Positions 44,130-55,783 of a DNA stretch of 64,000 bases are shown here, piece by piece (positions within the stretch are counted from its first letter, which is position 1; each line of letters begins with the position of its first letter). A program made the position numbers and the translations under genes. Under the pieces are notes generated by a model. The model saw only the letters and a list, made by a program, of their open reading frames with translations. It made no database searches and was not told the DNA's origin. This stretch comes from Saccharina japonica (lineage: Eukaryota; Sar; Phaeophyceae; Laminariales; Laminariaceae). The stretch spans positions 574,882-638,881 of the forward strand of contig MEHQ01002668.1 of the NCBI GenBank assembly GCA_008828725.1, written 5' to 3'.

Positions 44130-44725
44130 ACTTATAGAACTTCCAGGTACGGGTGTGGAAGTCTGACAAAAATCACACAAGTTCCGGGTACGTACGTACT
44201 CGTACACGAATGTTGGACCCGTACCCGTACCCGTACCCGCACCCGGGTATTCTTAAAATGACATACTCGTACCCCAGGTATTGTGCCACGGGCGTACAGA
44301 ACGTCAGCAGAAGTTCCGGGTACGGGTATGCATGTCGTAGATAGCTTAAAGAAGAATTATATGGTATGGGTAGTACCCGGGATTACACCCCGAGTATGTA
44401 CCCTACAGAACACAACCTTGCAGCTTACAGGAGTTCCGGGTGCGGGTATGGAGGTCGTACAGTTCTCACAGAAGTTCCGGGTACGGTAAGGAAGTCTTGA
44501 AAAAAATACAGCAGTTCCGGGTAGGTACATATAATACGATTACACGAATGTTGTATAATACCCGTACCTGTACCCGTACCCGCACCCGGTTTTTTTTCCG
44601 AGGGCATACCCGTACCCCGGGTATTGTGCCACGGGCGTACAGAACTTACAGAAGTTCCGGGTACGGGTGGGTGTGAATGTCGTACAGAACTACAGAAGTT
44701 CCGGTACGGGAAATTCCCGAGAAAA
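44130..44725. repeat. Degenerate AGTTCCGGGTACGGGT repeat field
   Basis: At least eight diverged copies of CAGAAGTTCCGGGTACGGGT alternate with TACCCGTACCCGTACCCG runs and CGTACCC.GGTATTGTGCCA (44270 and 44613). Larger blocks (for example CCACGGGCGTACAGAAC) are themselves duplicated. Confidence 0.75.
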
Positions 44726-45692
44726 TACGAAAATATCCCGGGCATGGCTCTGTGGTTCTTGACGTACCCCACAGAACACAATCTTGTAAAACGTAAACTT
44801 TTCGACTTTTCAAAACAAAAAAACGACGGTTGCGGGTTACGGTAGATTACGGTAACGATCGCACGAGGCAGCCCGGGCTGCTGGGCCTCGTCTAATAACG
44901 TATACCTGGCAATACATGTTTCAAGTTTCAATACATACATATGATAGTGCTGGTATTGATAGCTGGTAGCATCCGAAATCCGAAATACGGTAAACTGCAA
45001 CTGCCAGAATTTTTGGTGTCACGCGGAGCGCGCCAATTTTTGCGCTTATCGCGCACATAAAATATATGCATATACATATATAAATATATACACATTGGTG
45101 TTAAATACGGCATCGTCTCGAAAGCTGCTATTTATACGTCGTATATATCGATATATCGTATATATCGAACGTGTTTTATACCCTTCCATCCCCTGGCAGC
45201 CCCCCCCCCCTGTGTTTCTTTTTTTCGTGTTTGTTTGTGTTTTTCATGCTGATACAGAACGAAAGCTTGCATGATCATGAAGTGGAGCTGGATCGTTTGC
45301 GTGTTTGAAGGATTTCTAGAGTTTTTTTAGGCGCGCTGCTGACCACGGGGACACGTTGTTAACCGGGTGCCCGGGTACCTGGATACCCGGGTACCCGGCA
45401 TTTTTGTTGTTGATGTTATGTTGTTCTCATATCTAGCAGACACTACAGTAGTACCCCAAAGCTATGTTGCGCTGGTTCATTTGCGTGTTCGAAGGGTTTC
45501 TCGAGGTATTTTCAGGCAATTCTGACCACGGGGACACGTTGCCAAACGGGTACCCGGGTGTCTGGGCACCCAGCCCGACAAACTCGGCGGGTTTTGGGTC
45601 GAACCCGGACCCGGCGACGGGTAGTACCCGTTCGGGTTAACCCGCCGGGTACCCGGGTAGTAAACGAACGGGTATATAGCACCCCTAGTCCG
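44726..45692. other. No gene recognised
   Basis: TTCTCGAG/TTCTAGAG-type phrases repeat: GTTTGCGTGTTTGAAGG..TTCTAGAG at 45295 and CATTTGCGTGTTCGAAGG..TTCTCGAG at 45479, each followed by GACCACGGGGACACGTTG and CCCGGGTACC-rich sequence. This is a ~185-bp offset duplication. Confidence 0.5.
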
Positions 45693-46040
45693 TTTTTTTT
45701 TTTTTTCCATCCCATTCATTATCTTCGCCCTTCCTTTCTCTCTCTTCCCTACAATATTAATTATTTTAGTAGTCGTAACTCAGATCCGGGGTCACAAAGT
45801 GGGCTTTTCTCCCTCCCCCCCCACTCCCCCACTACGGTTCTTATCTTGCATTTTTATCGCGAGAAGATTTCAGCACTTTCTTCCCTCGTCAACTCTCGTC
45901 GAATTGTGCTTACCCACGCTATAATATGCGCTCTCGACAGTTGGTGTTATTTTAGAATAAAAATATCCGTGCGGAGACTCGAACCCTCGACTTCCAACCT
46001 AACTGGCTTCGTGGCTACCTGTTAGATCACCGGGGCGACC
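45693..46040 (-). mobile_element. tRNA-derived SINE, subfamily B, full length
   Basis: A-tail (T run from 45693) to head GGTCGCCCCGGTGATCTAAC (minus). The B-box-like sequence is GGGTTCGAGTC. The middle (GAAGATTTCAGCACTTTCTT and AATTGTGCTTACCCACGCT) defines subfamily B. Confidence 0.8.
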
Positions 46041-47171
46041 GGCCTCGGTGTGATACCTTTTAGTCCCAAAAAAGAGCAGCCTACGAAAACTGCAACCAAA
46101 AAACCCTCATGTCAGAATATACGGAAGATTGTCACCAAGCTCACTCTCGCAACTCTCCCAACACACCACCGCTCTCTAGAGCACGGCCACATATCAATAG
46201 TAAGCGCCACCTTTCAAACCATCTCTTTATTTTCTGTTCTATTGAACAACAGATAGTGAACCTCACGGTCACTATCATATATCTTGGTGCCATCAGCCAC
46301 CTGCTGCGTGTTTCTCCACGAGAGATCCACACCATTATTATTATACTTCGAAGTATGTATCATATGATATCACCTCAAACTTACGCACTGACTGGTCGAG
46401 GACGACAACGAGATGCCACAGCAGCTGTGTCGAAACGTCACACACCCAGCTCGCAAGACGCAAAGACCACCGTCGAGCAGAGCGAGACGTCGGCGGACAC
46501 CGCCCCATCTTTATACGTGGCATCATCGTATTTGCCAGCTTGTATTTGCCGTATTTTCCTCACGCCTTACGACCCAGGGACAGCCCCTGTGAACGAAAGT
46601 TCTAAATCAACCAGGCTGACGACTGGACGTATGAATACGTATAACTGCAGATCTACGATAGATAATATATAATAGTTGCCGGCATCTCAGCATGCCAGCG
46701 TGTCAGCATGCCAGCTCTATCGTCGTATCGGCTTGTTCCCCGCACTTTCTGCCGGCGGTCCGTGACCGTGTCACTACTGTGGGTGACTCTGTCCGTCAAA
46801 TCCAAGATTTGACTTCGTCGGGCACCGTCCGTAACTAAATAGCAGTACGTATACCGGTGTGTGTGTGTTCTTCATATTAAACCTTCCTTTCTACCCGTCG
46901 ACATCCAGCACACCCAGTGTCCGTGCCGAGGCACGAGTATATAATACGTACAAACCGGTACGTACGAACGTATACGAAGTAACACACGTATACGTATGTA
47001 CAGTAGTCCATGCAGTTGAAGAATTCCCAAAAAAACGACCTCGACAGCAGTACGTACACATTTTCTAGAGGTTACTTATGGAATGTTGTTCCGGACCGCG
47101 CCAACGGCTGTGTAACTCAGACCCCCTCAACCGTATGGTATTACTCTGTATTATTAAAATAGAGCATAGCC
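46041..47171. other. No gene recognised; one AC-tailed element fragment
   Basis: 46859-46927 (minus) is a fragment of the AC-tailed element (TTCTTCATATTAAACCTTCC, ACCCGTCGACATCCAGCACA). A plus frame of 187 codons (46109-46672) has no recognisable domain. Confidence 0.45.
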
Positions 47172-47509
47172 GGTCGCCCAGGTGGGCTAGCAGGTAACCA
47201 CGAAGCCTGTAAGCGTCAAGAAAGCGAGTTCGAGCCCCGCCGAGTGCATGCTCTTAGGCACTTTTTCTCGCTAAAAATATCTTGACCAGCAGAAAGCGCG
47301 AGAGCGTGAGTTAGCAACAATTCGATGAAAGTCGACGAGCGTTGGGAAGGCTGAACCCTCTGCGCGATAAAAATGAAGGCAAGAACCGTAGTGGGGGAGG
47401 AGGGAGAGGAGCCTACTTTGTGACCCCGGATCTGAGTTACGACTAGGGAGGTAGAGACGGAAGTGCGAAGATAATAAATGGGATGGAAAAAAAAAAAAAA
47501 AAAAAAAAA
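47172..47509 (+). mobile_element. tRNA-derived SINE, subfamily A, reference copy
   Basis: GGTCGCCCAGGTGGGCTAGC, A-box-like GGGCTAGCAGG, B-box-like AGTTCGAGCCCC, body, then a 23-A tail at 47487-47509. This is the best plus-strand example of the family: about 315 bp plus tail. No clear target duplication is visible. Confidence 0.85.
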
Positions 47510-47529
47510 TAGTTATGACCAGGGCAGTA

Positions 47530-48000
47530 ATTATTAAATACGTAGGTGTTGCGCTGTTGCGCTGGCGCAACATTTGGTCAAAATAACCGTTTTGCGCAAC
47601 AGCAGTTTAGTAGTCGCCGCGAGGCTGGTTGCGCGCAGCGCAACACGCGTTTTTGGGCGCGCAACTTTTTTTTTCGCCTCACAGGCGAAAAAAATTGTTG
47701 CGCGTTTTTTTCTCGCCGGAGGCGAGATTTTTTTTTGGGGGTCTTTCTTTCTTGATAATTAGTCGTAATTGAACATCTTTCAGGCCCCTTGTCCTATTCG
47801 CCATAGTCGAAAACAAAAATTAGGCATCTTTTGCTATTCGCCTTGAGCCAAAAGTAAATTAAATGGCTTTTTACTTAGTTTTGAGGCGCATATTCGCGCA
47901 TAGATCGCAATTTTTTCGCCTCCTGCGCGCAACACTCATTGAGCCGCCTGTTGCGACACTCATTGAGCCGCCTGTTGCGCTGCGCGCAACAGACGCCGAA
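47530..48000. repeat. GTTGCGC-rich palindromic region
   Basis: Many GTTGCGC / GCGCAAC words in both orientations (CTGTTGCGCTGGCGCAACA). There are two adjacent strong hairpins (TTTCGCCTCACAGGCGAAAA; TCTCGCCGGAGGCGAGA followed by nine T) and a doubled CACTCATTGAGCCGCCTGTT. The hairpin-plus-T shape imitates a bacterial terminator but no bacterial gene is present. TATTCGCC..GTCGAAAACAAAAA here resembles 55880-55945 (complement). Confidence 0.55.
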
Positions 48001-48042
48001 CCACTAATTAATGCCCTGGTTGTGACTCCAAAAAACACTCCA

Positions 48043-48205
48043 TTAACCCTTTCAGAACTGCAAAACTAACCCCACACTAATTCCAAGTAGTTTCTCCCCA
48101 AAATCGTGGGACCGGTTCTTAACCCCTTCACAACTGGTCACCCGATTTTGGGGACAAACTACTTGGAATTAGAGTGGGACATTTTTTTCAGTTCTAAGTG
48201 GTTAA
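48043..48205. mobile_element. Two abutting TTAACCC foldback MITEs
   Basis: Copy one runs TTAACCCTTTCAGAACTGC to ACCGGTTCTTAACCCC. Copy two runs TAACCCCTTCACAACTGG to CAGTTCTAAGTGGTTAAC. They share a tip at 48118-48126. Confidence 0.7.
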
Positions 48206-48898
48206 CGCCCGTCTCCTCGCGAAAGGGAAGATGGATTCATTTTTAGTTTATTTTTGTTCTTCGACTCTTTATGACCAATATACCTGAAAACAGGTATTCC
48301 ATTCCCATTAGGTGTGCTGTTTTAACAAGCTATATCTGAGGGCGGATTTCGATGTGTTTTTGAAATCGCAAGGTGGAACTTTTTCCCGTTTGAAAAAATA
48401 ATAATTTTTGACGAAGAAAACTGACAAAAACCGTGTCCGGGACGTCTCACGCAGATCATTCGTTCGTAAAAGCCACCCAGCCAACCTAAACAAAAAGGGC
48501 GGGAAACGATTCCTCTCGTCATTCTACGGACGGAACCTGATTTCTTTTTTGTATAAAACGCAAGTCCGATGAAATATTCATGGTTTTGTGAAAAGTAGCT
48601 GATATTGGCCCTTGGCAAGCTGTAACTTACTTGATTTTAATGTGGGCGAACAAAAAACAATGCCAAAACCGTAATTGTTCGCTCGGCCTTGGTGACCACG
48701 ACTATAGCAGCAGTATCGCCCAATTCGTCGTATTTCAAACGCTATGACCTGAAACGTTAATGGCTAAATTGTACTGCATGGACCATATGATACCTGGTAT
48801 AATAGCAGTAGACCTGTTACCTGTCACGTTGTTGTGATGATGTGTTTTATGCTGTCACAGGATATTTTTGTTTTGCTTTTTTCTCTGTTTCTCAAGTC
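48206..48898. other. No gene recognised
   Basis: AT-rich, short frames only. Confidence 0.4.
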
Positions 48899-49165
48899 CC
48901 GAAACGACTGATGTTTGGGGAGCTGATGGGGGGGAAGGACCCGGGCGCGGGGTGCCCGGAGCGGAACTGGCAGACGTGCCTGAAGGACGACTTCAAGGCG
49001 TTCGGGGCTACGCACGGCTCTACGGACGACGAGAGATGTGTCTTCGGAGTCCCGAATTCGATTTGGACGGAAGCAGCGAAAGTGAAGGGAGGAAGGCAGT
49101 GGTATAAGGGAGTGCGGAGGCTAGCCGAAAACGGCGACCAAGCGAGACAAAGAGCCTATCAATAA
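48899..49165 (+). pseudogene. Probable relic of a non-LTR retrotransposon ORF (C-terminal end)
   Basis: The frame encodes RLMFGELMGGKDPG, then RNWQTCLKDDFKAFG, WTEAAKVKGGRQWYKGV and ends at a stop at 49165. The pattern 'GGK..G.P...W..CLK.D...FG' followed by 'W.EAA' is the usual extreme C-terminus of LINE-type polyproteins, downstream of the reverse transcriptase. No reverse transcriptase is present upstream, so only the tail remains. Assignment is by pattern memory. Confidence 0.45.
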
Positions 49166-49314
49166 TAAAAATACGACAAGAACCAACGGGACGGGAGGGG
49201 TGCGGAAGAAGGACGAATCGGCGAGGGAAGAAAACAATCGAGAAATGGTGGACCGAGTGGCGCGATATGTGCCGGACTGACTCTCCCGGACTATTTGTTG
49301 TTTTTTTCCCCTCC

Positions 49315-49420
49315 TCCCACCGCTGCGGTGCTCCGTCTCGAAAGGGATGCGTGGTCAATGATCAAATGACTAAGGCAAGCAACAAATGAGTACGCCCCCC
49401 CCCCCCCCCCCCTCCCACCG
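49315..49420 (+). mobile_element. CTCGAAAGGGATGCG element fragment
   Basis: CGGTGCTCCGTCTCGAAAGG, GATGCGTGGTCAATGATC, AAGGCAAGCAACAAATGAGT, then ACG and an 18-C run. Matches 34229-34312. Confidence 0.75.
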
Positions 49421-50125
49421 CTGCACCATTGCACCACCCCCTCGGGATGACGTGTCTGTGCTATCTCTGTGGTCTTGTTTGTTTGAGTGTTTGCTTGCAC
49501 TTTTGACTTGTCTCTTTGTCTTTGTCTTTGTCTTTTTCCCTTCGCTGTTTTTGACCTTTTGCAGTTACACTGCTCGCAGGGCGGGGGTACATCAGTAGCA
49601 CGGGGCCATAGTTCCCTTCCCCCGTATCATGTCTGCGTTTATAATCGGGGTGGAGGACTCGATTTGTTTGCCTGACCGGCGTGAACCCGGCACGGAACAC
49701 CCCGGCATTATAGGGGTACCAGGATAGAATCAGGGGGCGTATACGCCCGATTGGTGATGTTGACCTTTCCAGTTTTATTTTTACCTTCACACTTCTAGTG
49801 TCTTCTTTCTTGCTTTCTTGCTTTTTGCCTTGTTTCTCCTTTTGAAACCGCCCTATGCCGGTGTCTTCCTTTTCTTCGTGTTGCCCCGGCCGTGCAGCAG
49901 TTATCTGTTCCTCTCTTGGGCACGGTCTTCTAGGGGCGCTTCTGTCTCCCTGCGTCATTTGTATTCTGTTTCGTTTCATAATTCGTTTTTATTTGTCTTT
50001 TTGTTCTTATTTTTCGGTTCGGCTTGTGTCGTTGTGTTCTCGTACCCGGTACGTTAGCATCTCACTTGCCTTGCCCATTAATTTGCGTTTATTTTGTTTT
50101 GGTTTTTCTCTGTTTCACAGTCTGT
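49421..50125. other. No gene recognised
   Basis: T-rich (TTTGTCTTTGTCTTTGTC at 49515). Frames lack domains. Confidence 0.4.
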
Positions 50126-50239
50126 GACCACATAATTTGTATCTCTCTAGGATTAGGAATCAGGAAACACACTGGGTGTACTGATGTACTGATGCGGTTG
50201 GGTAGAAAGAACGGGTTTAATGTGAAGACAACACACACA
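50126..50239 (+). mobile_element. AC/AAC-tailed dispersed element
   Basis: GACCACATAATTTGTATCTC, ACACTGGGTGTACTGATG, GGTTGGGTAGAAAGAACGGG, TTTAATGTGAAGACAACAC then ACACAT. Confidence 0.65.
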
Positions 50240-50367
50240 TAGCGTGTAGAGGGGAGCGGTGGGCTCCAGACTATCTGTTTTTGACTGACTTTGATCGCTT
50301 TGCGGACCCTTCGGGTTCCAATTTTATTTCAGTATTAATAGTATACCTTTTTTGGGGTAAGTTAGCC

Positions 50368-50493
50368 TGTGACCACGTGACCACGGGAATCGACCGCGTC
50401 AAGTGTTGGATTAGTACGGACAGATGGAGGTACTGGATAGAGAGACCGGCACGGTTTTTAATGTGAAGATAACAACAACAACAACAACAACAA
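50368..50493 (+). mobile_element. AC/AAC-tailed dispersed element with (AAC)n end
   Basis: Diverged core, then TTTTTAATGTGAAGATAACA and a pure (ACA)n tail. A further head (GTCCGTGACCACGGAATTTG) follows at once at 50493. Confidence 0.6.
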
Positions 50494-50671
50494 GTCCGTG
50501 ACCACGGAATTTGTATCCACCGCATGTGCATCAAGTGAGCCGCACTAACCCGAGCATCAGGCCTGCTGGATTGTATCTCTACTGATCTACTGCAACACAT
50601 TCAGGAAGTACACCCGTATATATGTGACCTCCCTTGAGTTCCACAGATGTCAGATTTTGTTCCCCTCAAAA

Positions 50672-50770
50672 CCCGTAATTCGCGCGATCGAAGCATCTCC
50701 CACTCAGCTTGGAAATATGAGTTTCGATCAAATCCTCGGTCTCACCAGATCTCACAGCTACGAGTACGAG
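50672..50770 (+). repeat. GAGTTTCGACGA dispersed repeat
   Basis: CGCGCGATCGAAGCATCTCC, GGAAATATGAGTTTCGATCA and CAGATCTCACAGCTACGAGT. Confidence 0.65.
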
Positions 50771-50887
50771 TAGCTGTGTTTTATTTCTATTTTTCAACAT
50801 AGGATAAGGAATCAGGACACAGGACAGACACACTGTTGCTGCTGTGTGTACTGATGATGATGTACAGCAGTACAGGACACCTATTAT

Positions 50888-51052
50888 ACAGTAATATGAA
50901 ACAGGAAATCTGGTCCAGGCTGGGTTTTTATTTTATTTTAGAGAGGGTGTTTTCTGCACTAATATCAAGATAACGACTCCCGAGTTTTATATTTTCCTCC
51001 TAAATGTCAGCCTGGCTTTCTTATTAGCCTGTTTCTTATTAGGTGTCCTGTG
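50888..51052 (+). mobile_element. GAAACAGG TIR-like element, copy 1
   Basis: GAAACAGGAAATCTGGTCCA, GGCTGGG, AGAGAGGGTGTTTTCTGCAC, ATCAAGATAACGACTCCCGA and CAGCCTGGCTTTCTTATTAG, then CCTGTTTC. Its two ends are loosely inverted. The inverted copy is 62458-62625. Confidence 0.65.
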
Positions 51053-52977
51053 TAGTTGGGTAGAAATGACGGTTTATGTGAAAACAACACACACACACGC
51101 CGGTCATACACTCTCCGTCCCACGATCATATATATGTCTAGGTACCAAATGGACATTTTCCCGGAATTATTTCACTTTTCACCTCCGGCCGCGGGTCTTT
51201 TCTCGCGCTATCGGCTGCGGGGCACGCGGGGGGGCCGCGTGTACGCCACGGCGCAATTGCGGGTCCCGGCCGAGGCCCGTGGGGCGTGTGAGGCCCGTGG
51301 GGCGTGCTCTGGGCCTTCAAAGTCGCGAATTCTGGCAAATAACTCAGGGGAGACGTTCCGACTTGACACTGCCTCGCAACTACTATGAAAACCCTGTCAT
51401 ACGACTGTTTTTTCATCCTATGAACTTTGATGCTTCGTTTTTGACCCCAATTGAACGAAACACACACAGCACGCACCACGCACGAGACAACAAGGACCAC
51501 ACCGACGTTGAACGAGGCACACATCAAGCGTCGTGCAGCAGTAGTTGATACCATGTTGCATGCGCCTGCTCTCTCTGGGTTGTGTACAGCAGTAGCAGTT
51601 GTACGACACGCTTGAAAATTTACAGCCGCATTTTATGTAAAATTGTAACTTTGTTCCAATATTTGGGAATCTACGTAGAGTACACATAAACAGATCTACG
51701 AGTACGTAGAGCTGAGTACGTATGTATGTACCAGCAGCAGAGTTCGAAGTATCATATCTACGTACCTCTCTCTATTTTCGAACGATAGACCGATCTACAT
51801 ACGTACGAACACGAGTATGTTGGTGCAGCAGCAGTAGTAGCACTACAATGATGTACTTTACGGGTACATGTCTCTACAGCAGTAGTCTAGACTACTAACT
51901 ACGAAGCAGCCAAGGCGCCATTTATCGAACAGCACAGCATAGCAGTACTACAGCAGAAGAAGCTGCAGAACCGCAGTGTGCGCGGAACAGCTACGAGTAG
52001 CAGGGGCGATCCAGCAGGCTAGTTGTGACAGCGTACGAAGCATCGATTTGCTATGTTCTGTCTCTCATTGTGTATGCGTGTGTATGTTTGATGTATGCCA
52101 TTCCAGCAAAGCCTCAGGCCGTTTGCCCGGCCCCGCCCGGATTTTCAGGATATTTTGCTGGGATTTTGTTTGCGCTGTGCCGCCTTCTCCTCGAGGTTTC
52201 GAGGCCGCCATGTGTTGGTCGTTCGCCAGCGCCCAGCGGATGCCTTGGGGAGCCGCATGGTGGCCACAATCGGTGTACGCAGCAGTGTCAGCTGTATAGG
52301 CCCTTAAACCGGTTTTTCGTTATGCCGTTGGGTTGCGTGGATTACACACGAAGCACCTTTATATCAGGCGCATTTACTACAAAACAGTATAGAATAGCTA
52401 CGACGAAAAAAATGTCGCAGATCGTGATTTTGATTATTTTCAGGTCAATTCACAAAATGTCGTCAAGATTCACGAGTTGTTCTTCGTGAATCTACTCGAC
52501 ATAAAAAATCACCATTCAACACAAATAAATACAGTAGTACTCTGTGTAGTACGAATGGGTGTCTGCATTTATTTCATAAATAATGTGCCAAGAAAAATGA
52601 GCTCAGATTGGCACGAACAATAGAAAACGTTGGTTTAGAAACACAGCTCAACGCTGTGGGATCGACTTTGAATCCAACACAAAATAGTGAGATCGACTTC
52701 GGAAACAAAATAGGTCGTTGAGCCTGGACAGCAAACTAACGGAAGCCCACTACAGCTGTACCTCAGATACGGTTATCTCGCGACATTTGTTTCGGTAGGA
52801 ATGGCCGTCGCTCCTACTTTTTCCACAGCAGCAGCAGTCTATGCCACGGTTTGCTCCAAAAAGGGAACTATGAAGCATGTGCGATCTATTTTCAACTTGC
52901 GACACCCCCGGGATTTCAAGTGGCCAACATCCCGAAGGGGAACCTTGCATTATATGCGTGATGGTGATGTTATATCA
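51053..52977. other. No gene recognised
   Basis: A GC-rich block (51185-51330) has a tandem GGCCCGTGGGGCGTG. Frames up to 160 codons have no domain. Many GCAGTAGTA-type words occur at 51580-51990. Confidence 0.35.
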
Positions 52978-53041
52978 GCAAGCAGCGGCAGCGGCAGCGG
53001 CGGCAGCAGAAGCAGCGGCAGCGGCGGCAGCGGCAGCAGCA
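52978..53041. repeat. (CAGCGG)n-type microsatellite
   Basis: Mixed AGCGGCAGCGGC / GGCAGCAGC tract. Homopolymeric Ser/Gly or Ala frames here are artefacts. Confidence 0.85.
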
Positions 53042-54788
53042 CGCGTACTACTGCTGTATTAATACGAGAGGAGAGGGTACTACAGCAGTACTCGTAGTAT
53101 AAAGGAGCCCAAGAGAGGTGGAGAAAGACGAGAGGGCGGGGGGAATACGTAATGAAAAGAACTTTATTATTTTGTACCAAAATTAGAGTTAATGATTTAT
53201 TTTCGGAATTCGGGGAGACGAAATAGAACAAACACAACTGCTGTCACATATATATATATACTACCTGGTATACTGCTGTAATGCAAAACAGCCGGGGCAA
53301 CAGCAGCACCAGTATCGGGGGGAGCGGAGAGAGCCCCATACCTCAGGAGTTGCCTGCCTGTTGTACATGGTGTACTCCGTGTGTGCTGCTGCTGCTGCTG
53401 CTGCTGTGTCCGCTGGTGGATTGGCCGCCCCCTGACGTTTTTTTGGCGCTTTTCGAGTCCGACCAAGAAAAAAAGTATTACGCCGCACCACTGCTGGTGC
53501 TGCTGCTGTGTTCACGTATCATAGCGCAGAGGGCGGCAACTAACAGCAACCCTCGCGCACATCAAGTTTTACGCCGCACAACTGCAGGTAGCTATGTTGC
53601 TACTACTGTTTGCTGCCTTCCCTCCTTCCTCTCGCCCTTCCATCCCTGCTCCCTTCCCCCTTGCCGGATGCGAGACGCCGAGCGAGACGGTCATCGGTCC
53701 CGAGACCATTTTCCAATTTTCTGATGTTGTTCTCCTCCTCATCCTGCTGCTCTGCTGCTGCATATACACCTTGCGCCGCTCCATACTTTATGCATGTACG
53801 TACATCTCATTTTTCGCGCATTTTCGCATGACCTTTCCGTCCGTACTCCTAGTCCCTAGTCCCTAGCCCCTAGCCGTACATCGAGACCGCTCCCGCTCTC
53901 TCGTCTTGCTGGCACTGCCGAAGGATGTGGATATAGCCCGACTCCTGTCTTCTGATTGGCCAGGAGCAACAGTCCCGCATCTCCGATTTCAGTTCTGGGC
54001 GAGAGATTTCGAGATTTCGGAGCTTTGCTGAACTTTTTTCATGAATCATGAATCTTGCTCTAATTTTGTAGCGTTACGACGTAACAGGCATGTATTATAT
54101 GAGGTTTAACGTCACTGGTCAATGAAATCGATTTTCCGACTTCCGAGTTTCGATACGAGTATGTGTTTCTTTTTTTGAGGAATTTCGTCGGAGATCTGGG
54201 AAAATTGAAAATTGCAGTGCCAGTCGGCCGGTCGGTCGGACCTAAAACTTTGACACTTTTTACGTTGGGACGTTGGTACGTCACACTCACACACTAACCA
54301 ATCACAGAAACGTTCAACTTGGAGATGGGGTGTTGCCTTGTTGCCTTGTTCTGGATTCTGGATGCAGCATGCCTCTACCGGCCACAGCTTAAATTAGCCG
54401 CCCCCGAATCACTTTTTTTTTCCACCCGCCAGCACATATTATTAGTATCTCAAGAGGAGAGACCTTACAAGCTCGACCGAAGCGACATTGACTGACGATC
54501 GATCATCGTGGTGGCAGCGCAAAAAAAGGTGTGGTGGTGATCACAAATAAATGTATGCGCCATCTTAGCCAGCTGTAGTGTAGTAGTACGTTCACGTAAA
54601 GAATACGGCTGATGTTTGCTTCTCTCTTGTTCATCGCTCACACACTTGAAATTCAAAATTATTAACCTGCGCTACCTGGTATTTACTTCAACCGTACGTA
54701 CCACGTGCGATGTCGTCGCGTAGATACACAGGCTTCATGTTGGTTGTTGCTGGTTGTTGAGCTATATATAGCTATTTTTATTTTTCAG
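53042..54788. other. No gene recognised
   Basis: Contains GCTGCTGCTG runs at 53389 and 53491, and a doubled TACGCCGCACCACTGC/TACGCCGCACAACTGC at 53479 and 53570. No domain on either strand. Confidence 0.35.
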
Positions 54789-55245
54789 ACCAAGCACCCT
54801 GAGTGCAACGAGAGAGAAAGCGAGGAGCCGACTGGGAAGGACAGCAACGAGAGCGTGTACGGACGGAGCGGGTCGAGTGTGGTCGTGCTAGGACTGGCCG
54901 AGCGGCACCGGAGCGGCGCGCCTGAGCAGCAGCACAGCAGCGCGCCGGCGCAGCAGCACAGCAGCGCACAGGAGAAGCGATCCGGAGCACGGACGACATC
55001 GACCCGTGACGGACGAACATTATTGTTTTTCTGTTTTCTGTTGACAAATTCTTTGCTTTTTCCCCCGAATGTTGTTGTTGGGTCGGTGTGGATGACGTCA
55101 CTGGTTTTGTAGAGAGACGCGGCAGAGATGGCGCGGACACCCCGGGTGCCTTCATTGTGTGCCTGATCGTGGAAGACCCCTTCAATGTGGAACGATTCCT
55201 AATCAGTGTCGATGTTTATAATGCTGTGCCTAACACAGACCGTTC
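54789..55245 (+). other. Candidate exons of an unidentified gene
   Basis: A strong acceptor (TTTTTATTTTTCAG, ending 54788) precedes a GC-rich frame with KHPECNERESEEPTGKDSNE and Ser/Gln repeats. In another frame 55112-55242 encodes TPGAFIVCLIVEDPFNVERF and LISVDVYNAVPNTDRSG then a stop. Composition is more protein-like than the surroundings but there is no ATG, homologue or complete splice chain. It may equally be chance. Confidence 0.2.
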
Positions 55246-55629
55246 AGGATAGATTCGGGCAATTGTCAATTGACGTGATGGCTTTGGTTGGCTGTTCTTT
55301 TTCACTTTGTGCCCGCGGACTGTCATTCTGGCAGCACTTCAGACAGCAGCTGCGTGCTCCATCTTGTTCCCACGCCTACCGTTTGTTTTTGTACAGACAG
55401 CACTTCAGACAGTAGTTACGCTGTAGTCGGCAAATTCATTGGTAAAGAGTGGGAGGGGGGGGGGGGGGGGGATGCTGCTGTAGTCGAATGGAGATTGCGG
55501 GCGTGTAGTTCAGTTTTGGACACGCATAACATGCTGTAGGGATTTTAGGTGTACCTCTTCGGACTTGTGTATCCTTTCCCTGCTAAGTGTACGTGTTCTT
55601 TAGGATTCTCTGATGGCTCTAGCACTTTT

Positions 55630-55701
55630 GTGACCACGGGCCGTGATCTTGCTAGATCAGACTATAGGGATTAGCAACTGAAACGAGTTTAATGTGAAGA
55701 T

Positions 55702-55781
<80 letters not shown>

Positions 55782-55783
55782 GA
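55630..55783 (+). mobile_element. AC/AAC-tailed element with (AAC)~31 tail
   Basis: TTTGTGACCACGGGCCGTGA and GAGTTTAATGTGAAGATAAC followed by about 95 bp of pure AAC repeat. It is the longest tail of the family in the window. Confidence 0.75.

Noticed and set aside
46255..46390. Short minus-strand frame with SWRNTQQVADGTKIYDSDRE
   Set aside because: Only about 45 codons, closed by stops on both sides, no splice chain or known family.
47172..47245. Functional tRNA gene
   Set aside because: The tRNA-like head is part of a repeated SINE with body and A-tail; no intact cloverleaf could be drawn by eye.
47695..47735. Bacterial-type intrinsic terminator
   Set aside because: Hairpin plus T run is real, but there is no bacterial gene or operon; kept only as a structural oddity.
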